A DNA stretch of 64,000 nt from Phallusia mammillata (taxonomy: Eukaryota; Chordata; Ascidiacea; Phlebobranchia; Ascidiidae): assembly GCA_003260075.1 (NCBI GenBank), contig QLIY01000157.1, forward strand, positions 1-64,000. The letters run 5' to 3'. Under the pieces are notes generated by a model that searched no databases, had not been told where the DNA came from, and was given only the letters and a program-made list of their open reading frames with translations. Made by a program: the position numbers and the translations under genes. This document shows positions 49,425-61,200 of the stretch, piece by piece. Position 1 is the first letter of the stretch, and every line of letters starts with the position of its first letter.

Positions 49425-51446
49425 ATGAGTTCATGGCCTCGTGTCGTTCTGTTGGGCGACTCTATAACACAGTACTCGTTGCAACCAAACGGCTGGGGCA
49501 CCTACGTTGCGCAACAGGTTCAGCGAAAATGTGACCTGATTAATCGTGGATTTTCAGGCTACAATACTGACAACATTGTCCAGTTTTTATCCAAATTAGT
49601 GGACGCCAAATTAGTTCAGGTTAGTAAACATGTTTATTTATAAAAATGCCAAAATGCTGACTAGTGTTCCGGTTCCACTAATGCAGTGATTTTCAACCGG
49701 TGTTCCGGGGAACACTAGTGTTCCGTGAAAGATCGTCAGGTGTTCCGCGAGAAATTTGCTGGTTTGGATGGAGGATTTTGATGTTTTGGACGTCTATGAT
49801 TTGACTACTGTTTAATTGTGAACACCGGTCGAAATTCACTAGCTTAACACAGTGAGATGAAATGGCTTTTTTATCGTATTTATCCGCCACCAACCCCCCC
49901 CCCTTAGTGGACGCCAAATTAGTTCAGGTTAGTAAACATGTTTATTTATAACAATGCCACAAATGCTGACTAGTGTTCCACTAATGCATTGTTTGCTTGA
50001 CCATAAAACTTTTTTTCTGGCCAGGCCTGTCAGTCTGTCAAGAAAATATTTCTTTAGAACATACAGCCTGGTCTAACCCAATCATAGCCTTGTCTAACCC
50101 AAAACATGCCTGCTTTAAACCGGACTGAAACAGCCAAAATAAGCAAGATAAAGATAGAATTTTGTGGCATAGGTACATAACAATATGTATTAATTGTGGT
50201 ACCATAATATTTTTTTTATTTTTTAGAATGTGGCGTTTGTTACAATATTTCTTGGTGCCAATGATTCTGTACTTCCGGGTTCATACTCCAACCAGCATGT
50301 TCCAGTGGATCGCTTTGAAGCAAACTTGTTTAAAATTGTGGAACATTTTAAATCACTTGGGGTCTCCTCAGACAAAATAATTCTTATTGCACCACCACCA
50401 GTTGAGGCAGAGGTAGGAAAACAAAATATTCTATACATAGACAGTTTTTACTATTTTGATAGTGGAAAAATTTAGGGCTACGTAAAAACATTTAATGTTA
50501 TAACTCGACAATTTTATGTGTAAAATTATAGAGCCAATAAATGATAGGCTGCAGACAGTGCACACTGTTTCGACCTATAAGGTCTCATCAGTGCAGCTGG
50601 TCGACAATTTTAGTTTCAGGAAAGCTATATTTTCTACACCCTTTATTTACTTTTAAAGCCCATAATGCACCTATATAGGTTTCACACTTTACCACAAGTA
50701 ACAATTAGTTGACAGGTAAAGTAAGGATTTTCTTATATTGTTAGACTTTGTAACTAACCAGTATATTGTGCCAAAAATTTAATTTTAAAATTGATTAAGT
50801 TTGAAATGAATCATTCACATGCAGTTAAGAGCAAAACATATGATGGAAAAAGGCAATGCATCTGTTTGTGATCGCTCCAATGACACCTCAATTGAATATG
50901 CAAAAGCATGTGTAAAGGTATAAATGATCAAATTTATTAAGTAAAACGGATTGAAACAACATTATAGTTTGAAACTTCAGAATAGAAATTTTCATCTTAA
51001 CACACTTTTGAAACCTTCAAATATGTTTGAACCAAAGCTATTTAATTTTAAAAGTTTGTCAAGGTAAATTTTTAGTAGGTCATTATAAAGTTTCCGGTAC
51101 TAGCTTTTTAAAAATGCTCAAGTGCAGATACTCCACTCAAACCTGCCTGATGTATCCAAGCCTGTCAATACCTAAACTCTTCTGAAAGTAGTTATTCAGT
51201 ATAAAAGTAACTCTAATTTGATGTAACTTTCACACCCAGGTTGCCAACAGCAAGAAGTGCAGAGTAATTGATTTGTTCACATTGATGATCAACAAACATT
51301 TGCCCACTTACCTACATGATGGGCTGCACTTTTCAGATGAGGGGAATTCCCTTCTAGCAAGTGAGCTGTCAACTCATGTTGAAGAGCTCACCAAAGAGCT
51401 GGATATGAACCTGCCAGATTGGAAAGATTTATGTGGTGTTGAATAG
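49425..51446 (+). CDS. IAH1: IAH1-type SGNH/GDSL esterase, tandem copy 1
   Basis: Exons 49425-49619, 50227-50412, 50825-50917 and 51240-51446, all phase 0, give 226 residues. SGNH blocks are complete: GDSITQ (Ser ~12), the glycine in RGFSGYNT (~43), GAND (~75) and DGLHFSDEG (Asp/His near 183-186). The family hydrolyses short-chain acyl esters (isoamyl acetate in yeast); the substrate of animal IAH1 is not settled. No signal peptide is seen, so it is probably cytosolic. Intron 1 holds a junction duplicate of the exon 1 end (C run 49894-49903) and a hAT-like start near 49684. Intron 2 carries the antisense hammerhead motif. AATAAA is at 51697-51702. Exon 4 is nearly identical to that of copy 2. 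Confidence 0.93.
49596..49990. repeat. C10 junction duplicating the exon 1 end of IAH1 copy 1
   Basis: TTAGTGGACGCCAAATTAG and the following donor region occur before and after the run at 49894-49903. Between them lies a hAT-like segment (CAGTGATTTTCAACCGG) absent from the second copy. Confidence 0.85.
50548..50597 (-). ncRNA. Type I hammerhead ribozyme motif, apparently intact
   Basis: Read 5' to 3' on the minus strand: stem I arm GCUGCA (50597-50592), core CUGAUGA (50591-50585), stem II GACC / loop UUAUA / GGUC (50584-50572), core GAA, stem III ACAGU / loop GUGC / ACUGU (50568-50555), cleavage nucleotide C (50554), closing stem I arm UGCAGC (50553-50548). All three helices pair without mismatch and all core residues fit the consensus. 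Self-cleavage is predicted between 50554 and 50553. In animals such motifs are mostly carried by Penelope-like and small retrozyme-type elements; stem III here is short. It is antisense in intron 2 of IAH1 copy 1. Confidence 0.85.
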
Positions 51447-52796
51447 TGTTCTAGGTTAATTGGCAACAGTAGCAAGAATATGTTGTCAATAGTTAATTCA
51501 ATTTGAAATGTAACTATTTTAAATACAGTATGTATGTGTTTTTTAAAGTTTAGTGTGTTTTTACAAAGACATGTGTTGTTTAGGCTATTTTTAGGTCAAT
51601 CAATTGTTTAGCTGGTGACGCTTTATGTATTTTACAATCTTTTTTCTGTTATCATATGGTTGTATCACCAGGATTTTGTGCTAATATGTTTTTTTAAATA
51701 AAAGTGCAGAAATGTGGTATGACGTTTAGTTTTGAAGTGTCAATATGTCTTTGAAATAGTTCCCTTGGGTTTTAAACATTCACTATAGCTCAAACTCAAA
51801 ATTGATTTTGTGGGATAAGAAACAGCGAAAAGCTCTAATTTGTGTTCGCACAAAAAGCACCTTTCGCTTGCTCCTTTCTCTTGTTTGTTTCTTTTTTGTC
51901 TCACTCTTTTGTTTTTAACGTCACCGTCGCCACAACGCGCGAAACACGAAAGTGCATATGTACATATGTATGGTTTACATCAGGGGTGGGCAACCTGCGG
52001 CCCGCGGGCCAAATGCGGCCCTTCATTAAAGGTTGTGCGGCCCGCAGAGACGCTTAGATTTCAAATGTAGCCTACTGGCAAACGAGTCGAACTATTATAT
52101 GTTTTAAAGCAGATTAATGCGCCTGATGCTAGTTTTCTGTGACCTGGCAAAATGTGGCTAGAATCAAATGCGAATTACACTTATATTTAAACATATTTGG
52201 TAAGCAAAAAAGTAAAATCACCTTGTGTTATACACAGGTGTGGCCCGCGATATAATTTTGACAATTGTAATTGGCCCCAGAGTAAAGAGGTTGCCCACCC
52301 CTGGTTCACATCATTAGTGAGGTAGTTACGTAACTAAAGATTTAAGGCTAATGGAAGAAATGGCCTAGCGCAAATTGAACGGTTTCATGGTAATATCAGA
52401 AACATCTATTCTTATAGCATATAGGGAGAAACAAACGTTCAAATGTATGTCTTTGTTGTGTGTTTTTTGTATTTTACGAAACACCGACGAAAAGCTTTTT
52501 GTGCATGAACACCTCTTGGAAGATTTTCTGTTGCATAAAAGTCAACAGAAAAGTTTTGGTATCAATGTAAGATTTAGTCTGCTCCAAATGGTGTTTCACA
52601 TTTTTTAAAGTCACAACAATTGATATTTCTTTTTCCAAAAAATAGAATTTCTAAGATTTCTGTTCTTACCTCAAGCTGTCAACAAAAGTCCCAGGGATTT
52701 TCCCCAAATGATGATTTATTGGTTTACAAATACTAATGATTTTGCAAATACGCTTTAGGGTTTTGGATAGTTTTTATTCCGATTTTCTGCATAATT
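51447..52796. other. Intergenic region between IAH1 copies 1 and 2
   Basis: Holds the 3' UTR of copy 1, one complete hAT-type MITE (51981-52303) and unannotated AT-rich sequence. The promoter of copy 2 should lie in the last few hundred bases. Confidence 0.6.
51981..52303 (-). mobile_element. hAT-type MITE (323 bp), same family as 46722-47003
   Basis: Ends CAGGGGTGGGCAACC and GGTTGCCCACCCCTG. Flanks GTTTACAT (51973-51980) and GTTCACAT (52304-52311) match at 7 of 8. Internal sequence matches 46722-47003 in inverse orientation. A degraded relative lies at about 56309-56598. Confidence 0.9.
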
Positions 52797-54893
52797 ATGA
52801 GTCGTTGGCCTCGTGTCGTCCTCTTTGGCGACTCATTAACACAACGCTCGTCGCACCCAAACGGCTGGGCCACTCACATTGCACAACAGTTGCAAAGACA
52901 ATGCGATGTTTTAAATCGTGGATTTTCCGGTTACAACACCGACCATGCGATCCAGTTTTTGTCAAAAATAATTGATGCAAAGTTACTTCAGGTTGGTATT
53001 TTTTGCGTTTTGTTTTGTCAATGTGGACAAAAAGCATGGTGTAATTAATTAAATAGACGCCATACTTGCAATAACTTAGTTAATCTAGAATAGAATGGGT
53101 AGCAATTAGGCCAATTATAGCGTAATGCGGGGGTCGGCAATCCCTGGCACACAGGCCAAGGTTGGCACGAACCACTATTGTTTAAAAAAACGTTGGCACG
53201 CGAAGCCATTACCACAAGGAAATAACAAGTAAATTGACAGGCGTCGCCTAAAAGGTTGCCGACCCTGGCGTAATGGAATCAAAGCAAATACTTTACAATC
53301 AGAAACTATGTTATGTAAGGTTCTTTTTAACCTATATGCAGTTACATACTGACCCTTATTACATACATGATAGACATGCCTATATTTCTTAATCTTCACA
53401 TATTTTTTCCATACTCATTATATTTACTATGTACCATTTACAATCTTCAGTAAATTAAAACAGTGAATAACACCTGCCTATACAGCAAGTATAAGGCTTC
53501 CCAATTCTGTTTTTTAGGATGTGGTGTTTGTTACTATCTTTTTTGGTGCCAATGATGCAGTTCTTCCGGAATGCTACACTAAGCAACATGTTCCAGTGGA
53601 TCGTTATCAAACAAACTTGGTTAAAATTGTAGAACATTTTCAATCCCTTGGGATCACATCAGAGAAGATAATTCTCATTGCACCACCACCTGTTGATGCA
53701 GAGGTTCAGTTTGGTGACCTAAAATTACACAAAAAATGCTGGTTTATTGTATAAAAGACCTTTTAGTTTGTGAAAACAAAAAAACAACTGGTAGTAGCTG
53801 AAACATTGAGGATATTTACAAAATTAAGTGAAAACCTTCCCCTTTTCAGCACATGTGCAGTTAATGAAAATAAAAATGACTTGTGAAGTTAGGTTGATCC
53901 TTGAGTGTTTTTTAATCTTTACAACCAAATGTGCATCCTTTTTCTGAAATAGGTTAACTTTATTCAAAACTTATCGTAAATTACCAAGGAAGTTTTGTGC
54001 CAAAATCATTCAGGATTTTATGATTTTTTTTTTCTTTAAACTTCAATTCTTGCAATTTTGTGACATTTTTTTGTAACCTTCCTGGCCAAAGTTTTTCGAA
54101 TACTATGTGGTTTCTCCTGTATATTAGGTGTTGTTATGACTTTTCTAATGTTCTCCATTGCAAACAGTTGAGAGCAAAAGATTTGTTGGAAAGTGGTGAT
54201 AAGCCATGTCTTGACCGTATCAATGATGCAACAATTGAATATGCCAAGGCTTGTGTTAAGGTATATATTAACACTCAGCATAAGTTGAATGTAAGGTTAC
54301 TAGGTTAAAAGCACATAAAAAGGCAAACAAATTTGGGGAGAAGTTTGAAACATTTTTTCCCAGAAGAGCTCTATAGATTTGATGAAAAATTAACTTTACA
54401 TTTTGTTAAAATTTGTAAAAAAAAACCCCCCCCCCAATTGAATATGCCAAGGCTTGTGTTAAGGTATATATTAACACTCAGCAAAGGTTGAATGTAAGGT
54501 TACTAGGTTAAAAGCACATAAAAGGCAAACAAATTTGGGGAGAAGTTTTTTAAACATTTTTTCCCAGAAGAGCTCTATAGATTTGATGAAAAATTAACGT
54601 TACATTTTGTTAAAATTTGTAAAAAAAATTTACATTTTGATTTTTTGGGTATAAACTAACAGGCTTTGTCATGATTTTATGTCAAGGTTGCCAATAGCAA
54701 GAAGTGCAGAGTAATTGATTTGTTCACATTGATGATCAACAAACATCTGCCCACTTACTTGAATGATGGGCTGCACTTTTCAGATGAAGGGAATTCCCTT
54801 CTAGCAAGTGAGCTGTCAACTCATGTTAAAGAGCTCACCAAAGAGCTGGATATGAACCTGCCAGATTGGAAAGATTTATGTGGTGTTGAATAG
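52797..54893 (+). CDS. IAH1: IAH1-type SGNH/GDSL esterase, tandem copy 2
   Basis: Exons 52797-52991, 53518-53703, 54168-54260 and 54687-54893, the same sizes and phases as copy 1, give 226 residues. Catalytic blocks are present: GDSLTQ, GFSGYNT, GAND and NDGLHFSDEG. Exon 1 differs from copy 1 at 19 of 65 residues, but exon 4 differs at only 2 of 68, and the first ~33 bp of the 3' UTR are also shared. This suggests gene conversion. Exon 3's end is duplicated behind the C run at 54426-54435, an assembly join. Intron 1 contains a hAT-type MITE. Start and splice choices are supported by alignment with copies 1 and 3. Confidence 0.93.
53128..53267 (+). mobile_element. hAT-type MITE (140 bp)
   Basis: Ends CGGGGGTCGGCAA and TTGCCGACCCTG, flanked by a perfect GCGTAATG octamer at 53120-53127 and 53268-53275. 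It lies in intron 1 of IAH1 copy 2. Confidence 0.9.
54231..54630. repeat. C10 junction duplicating the exon 3 end of IAH1 copy 2
   Basis: CAATTGAATATGCCAAGGC and about 190 bp of the following intron occur on both sides of 54426-54435, with few differences. Confidence 0.85.
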
Positions 54894-55507
54894 TGTTCTA
54901 GGTTAATTGGCAACAGTAGCAAGAATCTTCCTTGTAGACTGTATGTCTCTTAATATGCATAATACAACCAGTATGCAAGTTACAACCAGTATGCAAGTAG
55001 GGGGGGTTGGTGCCCCCCCCCCCTTAATATGCATAATACAACCAGTATGCAAGTTACAACCAGTATGCAAGGTGGTGGTGGTGATTTTTAAGCTTATAAT
55101 AAAGACAACTTTGCAACATGATTAGGGTTAGCAAAAGTATTTTTTTTTAATTTTTTAAACTATAACCAGCATGTGTAAATATGATTGTCAAGGTGATTTT
55201 ATACTTCTTTTAATAAACTCCAATTATTGAAATGGTTTGATTTCTTTTATGCTGTACTTTAAAAGCTAATTTTGGATTATTGTTTGTGTTTAATTGCTAG
55301 TTTAAGCTGCAAAAATCAGTTCATGGTGATTGAAATCGACAGTTACGTACTGCATACCAGTGGACAATGTAAGTGACTATTGTACAAAACATCAGCATAC
55401 TGATTACTCTGTGTTAGGGGTGATAATTCACTGCGATTTTGATCCCAAGTGTAGGTTTGGCAGATCGCATCACATTTTTAGAAAATAGATCGCATCGCAT
55501 TTTTTTA

Positions 55508-55690
55508 GAAATGATACGGTGTAGCAGCAGCGCGTTTAATTATTATCCACCAATTGTGCCCTCTACTTTTTTGCGCCCATAACGTTTTAACGTTGCGCAG
55601 CTATTACCGGTTTGGTGATTGTCCAGTGCAATTGTGTCGCTAAGTGTTATTTCACCAAGCGAAATAAACTCAACTCCACTCAAATCAAAA
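55508..55690 (+). repeat. SINE-like element, (AACTC)n tail family
   Basis: ACGGTGTAGCAGCAGCGCG, GTGCAATTGTGTCGCTAAG, ACCAAGCGAAATAAACTC and a short ACTC-rich tail match 5276-5464 closely. Confidence 0.7.
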
Positions 55691-56689
55691 TTATACTGCT
55701 GCAGGTTAGGATATGGCACAGTTTACTACGAAAATTATGGTAAAGTGCTTTAGACATTGCAAGATTTTAAATCATGTTTATCTGATTAAGCGACGAGCGA
55801 CGTTTTATTGGACACACAAACATGGAATGCCTGAAAGTGTTATTACCGGGCAGCTCAGGCACGGATTCTTCCAAACTCTGCAATCTACGCAATCTAACTT
55901 ATATATGCAATCTTCTAATGAAACTTGTAAAAACGTTGACAATTAGCGCTTTTAGGGTCTGGGTGAGGGTTTGTAAAAAATAACAATGTCAATTAATCTC
56001 AGACACCCGGCTTGCGGATGTAATGTTCATTTATGTTCACAAATGTCAAAAGAAAAATGAACCTTTATTGATGTCCAATGGTGTAAACGTATAATTATAC
56101 GTATAGGCTATTAATAGCCTTTCCGGCAATGGTCATAACATACACACACACGCCCCTTAAAACATAAACAAATAATAAAACGTAAGCAACGCATCACATC
56201 CGTATGTATACACATTCTCATCTGCAGCAAAATTGTTATGGGTGCCGGTTATTTACGCAGAATTGCCTATTGGTGTATTTTAGATAAAAAGTGTTTTTTC
56301 TTGCTCAGGGGCGTGGAGCCTGCGGCACGCAATCCAAAAGCATGCAGTTAAATCAAGGTTGTGTATGTGGCCCACGTAGACGCTTAACTGGTTTGTTGTG
56401 GCCCGCTATTTTATTTCAATGCAGTGCTATAGACAGCGATTCTTAATTTTATTGTTTTTAAACTTCTCAATGCGACCATTGCTATTTTTCAAATGTAAAT
56501 CGTAAATCGAGATGTTTGCTAACGTAGAAAAGTAAAGTTAACTTGTGTTGTACAAAGAAGCGCCTCGCGGTGTAATCAAATTGATGACTTGGCCCATCAG
56601 TGCTAAAAGTTATACAAAGGAGTTTAGAGTTTTACAACATATGCAGTAACTATACGCAGTTTACAGAACGCAACTGAAAAAATCTTGAG

Positions 56690-56992
56690 CAGTGATTCTC
56701 GAACTGTGTGCCGTGAGGGATTCCAAGTGTGTTTTAAATATTTCCTATGTTAAAAAAAGCGTTCCCTGCTGTTGTTTTAGGCGGTTCATGACGAAATACT
56801 GATGTGCATGACAACGTTTCAAAGCTCATATTTTTGTCATTGGCAATTAAAAGCATCCTTACCCGCCACAAAAAAGTTCAAAATTACCATTCTATGAACA
56901 ACTTTTGTTGTGTTTACCTGCGAAGTGTGCCGGGGAAGGAAACAAAAATAAATTTTAATGCACCGCATGCTAAAAAAGTTTGAAAACCACTG
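56690..56992 (+). mobile_element. hAT-type MITE (303 bp)
   Basis: Ends CAGTGATTCTCGAAC and GTTTGAAAACCACTG. Flanks ATCTTGAG (56682-56689) and ATCTTGGG (56993-57000) match at 7 of 8. Confidence 0.85.
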
Positions 56993-58079
56993 ATCTTGGG
57001 GAAAAAGGCAAAAACGTGGTGTTGATGGTTAATACAATTCTCAACGAACAAAGCAATTTACAGTTGCAAATAGTTGTAACCATTAAACTAGTATCCGTAC
57101 TGGAATCCCTTTCAATTAATTATTCTTCATAGAAAACCGATCTACATAAACTGTTTTTTATGCGTTCCCAGATAAGTAGAACCTAAGGATAGAAATATTT
57201 CATACATACAGCTATAAATTAAAAACTATCGGTTCGGTTAACATTAAGCTCGTGTATAGCTAATGAGACAATATCCCAACCGTAGCACAGACCTAAAAAG
57301 CGTAGCCTAAATGACAAAATGAATCTTAAATATCGTAAATAAAGTGTATAAGAATTGCTTGAACACATTATAGTGTTTAACTTCGCATGTAACAAGACTA
57401 TATAGGCTAACTAAATTTGTGTAGTGTCTGTTATGCTGCAACATAACTCACCACTGTCGATGTTGTAAGCAATAGCATTAACCACCAACAAGGATTTCCG
57501 CCTTTTTGACAGAACCCGTTTTCTGTATACACTACCAATATGAATTTCCTGTAACATTACCATCAACTATTGAATTAAGAGAATAAACCCCTTTACTGGT
57601 CGCGTACCATCTTTTTTCTATCGCTGCGTACCCACCTAAAGGCCTGTTTAAAGGGGTAGGCCAGAGATAGGCCTATTCTTCTTGGCTAGGAAAGCATATT
57701 TCTAAAATCAGCAAGGTTAGCAATTCCAGGAGAATTTCCAAGACATGAGTTTCGCCCATCAGTTAAATGCATTTTTGATCTGACTTGAAAAAAGCCAAGT
57801 AGATCAGAAAGCTATTCGCGTATCACTTTAAAACTTCCGGCATGTCACCAGTGGTACGCGTATACCAGGTTGAAAAACACCAACACAAAGTATTACTGTT
57901 ACAGGACAAGCTGCCCCCCCCCCCATGCATTTTTGATCTGACTTGAAAAAAGCCAAGTAGATCAGAAAGCTACTCGCGTATCACTTTAAAAGTTATGGCA
58001 TGTCACCAGTGGTACGCGTATACCAGGTTGGAAAACACCAACACAGAGTATTACTGTTACAGGACAAGCTGTGGACATT

Positions 58080-59892
58080 ATGTCTGTTGCCATAAACAGC
58101 ATTGTAAACACTTTTAGAAGCTGCAAGTTTGTACATTCAGCCGTTTGTTGTCGGTTCGGCACAAAAAGTCATGGAATTAGCAAAGCACACCAAGATTGGC
58201 CGAAAGTCTTGTTGCTAGGTGACTCGCACACACAGCGTTCTTTTAATGAAGGCGGGTGGGGATCTCAGCTAGCTGATTTGTTACAGCGAAAATGTGACGT
58301 TTTAAATCGAGGATTCAACGGCTACACGACTAGAACCGCTTTGCGATATAAGTCGACCATATTACACAGATCATTAACTTCGGTAAGTGCTAAACAGAAA
58401 CTTGTGACATGGTACAAACCTTAGCATGACCCCCCCCCCACGACTAGAACCGCTTTGCGATATAAGTCGACCATATTACACAGATCAGTAACTTCGGTAA
58501 GTGCTAAACAGAAACTTGTGACATGGTACAAACCTTGGCATGCAGATGTTAACACTTCATCGAACTTGTGAATGATTTTAAAATTGTGAGGCACCGACCC
58601 AAAGGTTCGGGCCGGTATTTGAATATTTGACCAAAAGGCCTAATAGTTTTGGCTTTATCTGGCCAATCTAAATCTACCTGTCAGAATAAAGGTTTTAAAC
58701 TAATTTGACGGTTGTTAATGTATTGTAACTTTTTAGCGGCCTTGAATATTGTGCAGACAATGTTGCAAAAGAAAATACTTCTCCAACGATGGAATATTAA
58801 CTAAAACCCCTAGCAAATGCATGAACAAAAACCGACCAGCAACTATTGTTTTGTATCATTGTTTTCAGAACCTTGCTGCGGCAATCCTGTTCTTCGGGAC
58901 CAACGACTCCGCCTTGCCTGGTGCTTACACCCATGGTCATGTCCCGTTGGATGAATACAAATCCAATCTCAATGCCCTGGTTCAACTGCTCACTGAGTGT
59001 GGATTGACAGAACAACAAATCATTATGGTAACCCCAGCTCCGGCCGATGTAAAGGTATTAAAACGCAGATTGTCCAGCTAACAAAAACGTTCGATGGCTG
59101 ACAGGACAAAACAAACAAATCGTACAGCTCACAGTCAATTCATTTATGCTGATATAAATGTTTTTTCAAACCTGTGGTTATTCAAAAAATGACTTTGCGA
59201 TAACGAGCAGTTTTCTTATTACAGGATCTATAGTTTCAACCAATTTTTAGCTTTATGGTCTGGAAATAATAACGAACAGCCAAACATTCACCGGCTTAAT
59301 TTAACATAGTTAAATCGATTGACTTGTTTGTGATTCAGAACAGAACAGATACATTTAGGCTACAGTATTTAGGAAATAATTGTGCAGGTTTTGCTGTTAA
59401 TTTAACTGACTTTCTTTATAACAGACATGGTTCATCGAAAAGCAAATACAAGGTTACGGAAGTGATGAAGACCGAAAGAATTCCATAACCGTAGAATATG
59501 CGGTTGCCTGCAAAAAGGTGAAGCAAGTTTAAGTTTTCATCATAAAAATAACAGCAAATTCAATGATTTGTTAACATACCCTTCAAACATCAAACGTGTT
59601 GTAGATTGTGGTCAACATGAAAAAGTTTTTTGGCGCAAATTTCTTCTGTGAATATGCTAAAAACTACCTAAATAACAAGTAACTCGTTAAGGTGGCGAAA
59701 CAGCATGGCTGCCGACTCGTCAACATGTGGGATATGATCAACAACCGACAAGACATTTCCATTTACTTCAGTGATGGACTTCATCTGTCAAAACTCGGCA
59801 GTCAGGTTCTTTACGACGCTCTGGCACCTCACGTGGCCGAACTGACAGCTCATTTACCAGAAAAATTACCAGACTGGAAGTCTCTGGATTGA
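58080..59892 (+). CDS. IAH1: IAH1-type SGNH/GDSL esterase, tandem copy 3, N-terminally extended
   Basis: Exons 58080-58382, 58869-59054, 59425-59517 and 59692-59892, all phase 0, give 260 residues. Exons 2 and 3 have the same lengths as in copies 1 and 2. SGNH blocks: GDSHTQ (Ser ~49), GFNGYTT, GTND and DGLHLSKLG. The protein is much diverged from copies 1 and 2. It has ~37 extra N-terminal residues rich in Ser, Arg, Cys and hydrophobics with no acidic residue, which could be a mitochondrial presequence. If translation began further in, no methionine is available before the catalytic block, so the long start is likely. The exon 1 end is duplicated behind the C run at 58430-58439. Confidence 0.9.
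58325..58541. repeat. C10 junction duplicating the exon 1 end of IAH1 copy 3
   Basis: ACGACTAGAACCGCTTTGCG through CATGGTACAAACCTT.GCATG appears before and after 58430-58439, with about two substitutions. Confidence 0.9.
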
Positions 59893-59967
59893 AAACATAA
59901 AATTATTGGATAGACAGTATCTCGTCGATATTACAAGTTGTACTTACCTATGTATAGGCAACATGCC

Positions 59968-60090
59968 GGTTCAGCTTCCAAATGACCGAGTGGTTACGTA
60001 GAACGCCTTGAACTCGGAAGGTTTCCGGTTCAAACACCACGTCAGTCGCTTGCGTTTAGGTTCGCAAACCCAGCAAACACGCACAACTGG
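59968..60090 (+). repeat. tRNA-like SINE
   Basis: Box A-like ATGACCGAGTGGTTACG and box B-like CCGGTTCAAACACC, about 35 bp apart, followed by a non-tRNA tail. The leader resembles a serine/leucine-type tRNA D arm. Confidence 0.6.
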
Positions 60091-60769
60091 ATCACAATGG
60101 GACAGATGAGCTAATTGCAAGCATTGGCACATTATAACGTAAAGAAAATTAAACAAACTAAACAATTTGTTATGCTTCATCAGTGAAGTTTAAATTGAAA
60201 GATCCACCAATCATTTGAGAACTATTTATTACGTTGTGCATCTAAGCCTCTCGTTTCTACTGTTGTACGAATTAAGAGAGTTACAATTGAAAGTTAGCGA
60301 TCAAAGTATTGATTAAACAGTTTGTGTTCGTTAAGCAAGAACAGGACACGAAAGTGCTAGAAAGGTAAACAAGATTTTGAAATATGTTTTCGAAAAGTCA
60401 AACGGTTAATTAGTATAACGGCACACGAGTCATGCGTTTCTTGTGAAGGTTGTAGAGTGGAACTGCGTTTTCATATTACGTCGGGGTCACCAATTTTGCA
60501 GCAAATGCAATAATTATAGTCATGTTAAATTGGGAGACTCTTGACTTTTCCAACTTGTCAACAACAGCAATAACTTGTGCAAGGGCAGCACAAGAGCTTT
60601 GTTTTGGGTTGTAGTCGGTATATTTTAGGAGGGAATTAGGAAAATTCTGACCAATTCCACAGCCCTAGTTTATACTTCATTCTTTGCTGGCCTACCTGAT
60701 AAAAAATATGGCCGAGTCCAACGCTCTGATGAAATTAAGCCAAACTGACTGAGAGTGATTATACTAAGC

Positions 60770-61200
60770 CAGTGGTTCTCAACCTTTTTTCTTTCGTGGC
60801 CCATTTTCATTCCTCAAAAATTCTGTGGCCCAGTAAATTTTTATGAAAGAAAAAACAACTATCAAATAGGTTCAGAAAAAAAATGCAGAACATAAGTACT
60901 TTCAGTTATGACCGAGTAAATTGACAAGGGATATGCTGCTATCTGGCTTTATTGTAATCACAAAGTAGTTTATTACATCATAAACATAAAGTGTTGCAGA
61001 AATTCAAAGTAACTTTATTCCGTAAATAGATTAATTTAAATTAATTTACATCCTTTCCCAATTTCTCCAAAGCTATTATTTTTGTAAAACTGAGTGTAGT
61101 GACACAAATGAAAGTAAATTCTTAAAAAAGGATTCTATTTGATTGGTCTGTGACCCAATAAAAATGCTTCCATGGATGGCCCACTGGTTGAGAACCGCTG
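60770..61200 (+). mobile_element. hAT-type MITE (431 bp)
   Basis: Ends CAGTGGTTCTCAACC and GGTTGAGAACCGCTG, flanked by a perfect TACTAAGC octamer (60762-60769, 61201-61208). A right-end copy reappears at about 61966-62064 because of the neighbouring junction. Confidence 0.92.

Larger units (their letters stand above)
54894..58079. other. Intergenic region between IAH1 copies 2 and 3
   Basis: No gene is supported. It holds a C11 junction at 55013-55023 with copies of about 54952-55000, a SINE-like copy at 55508-55690, a degraded hAT relative at 56309-56598, a hAT-type MITE at 56690-56992, and a C11 junction at 57914-57924 with ~145-bp copies on each side. Confidence 0.65.
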
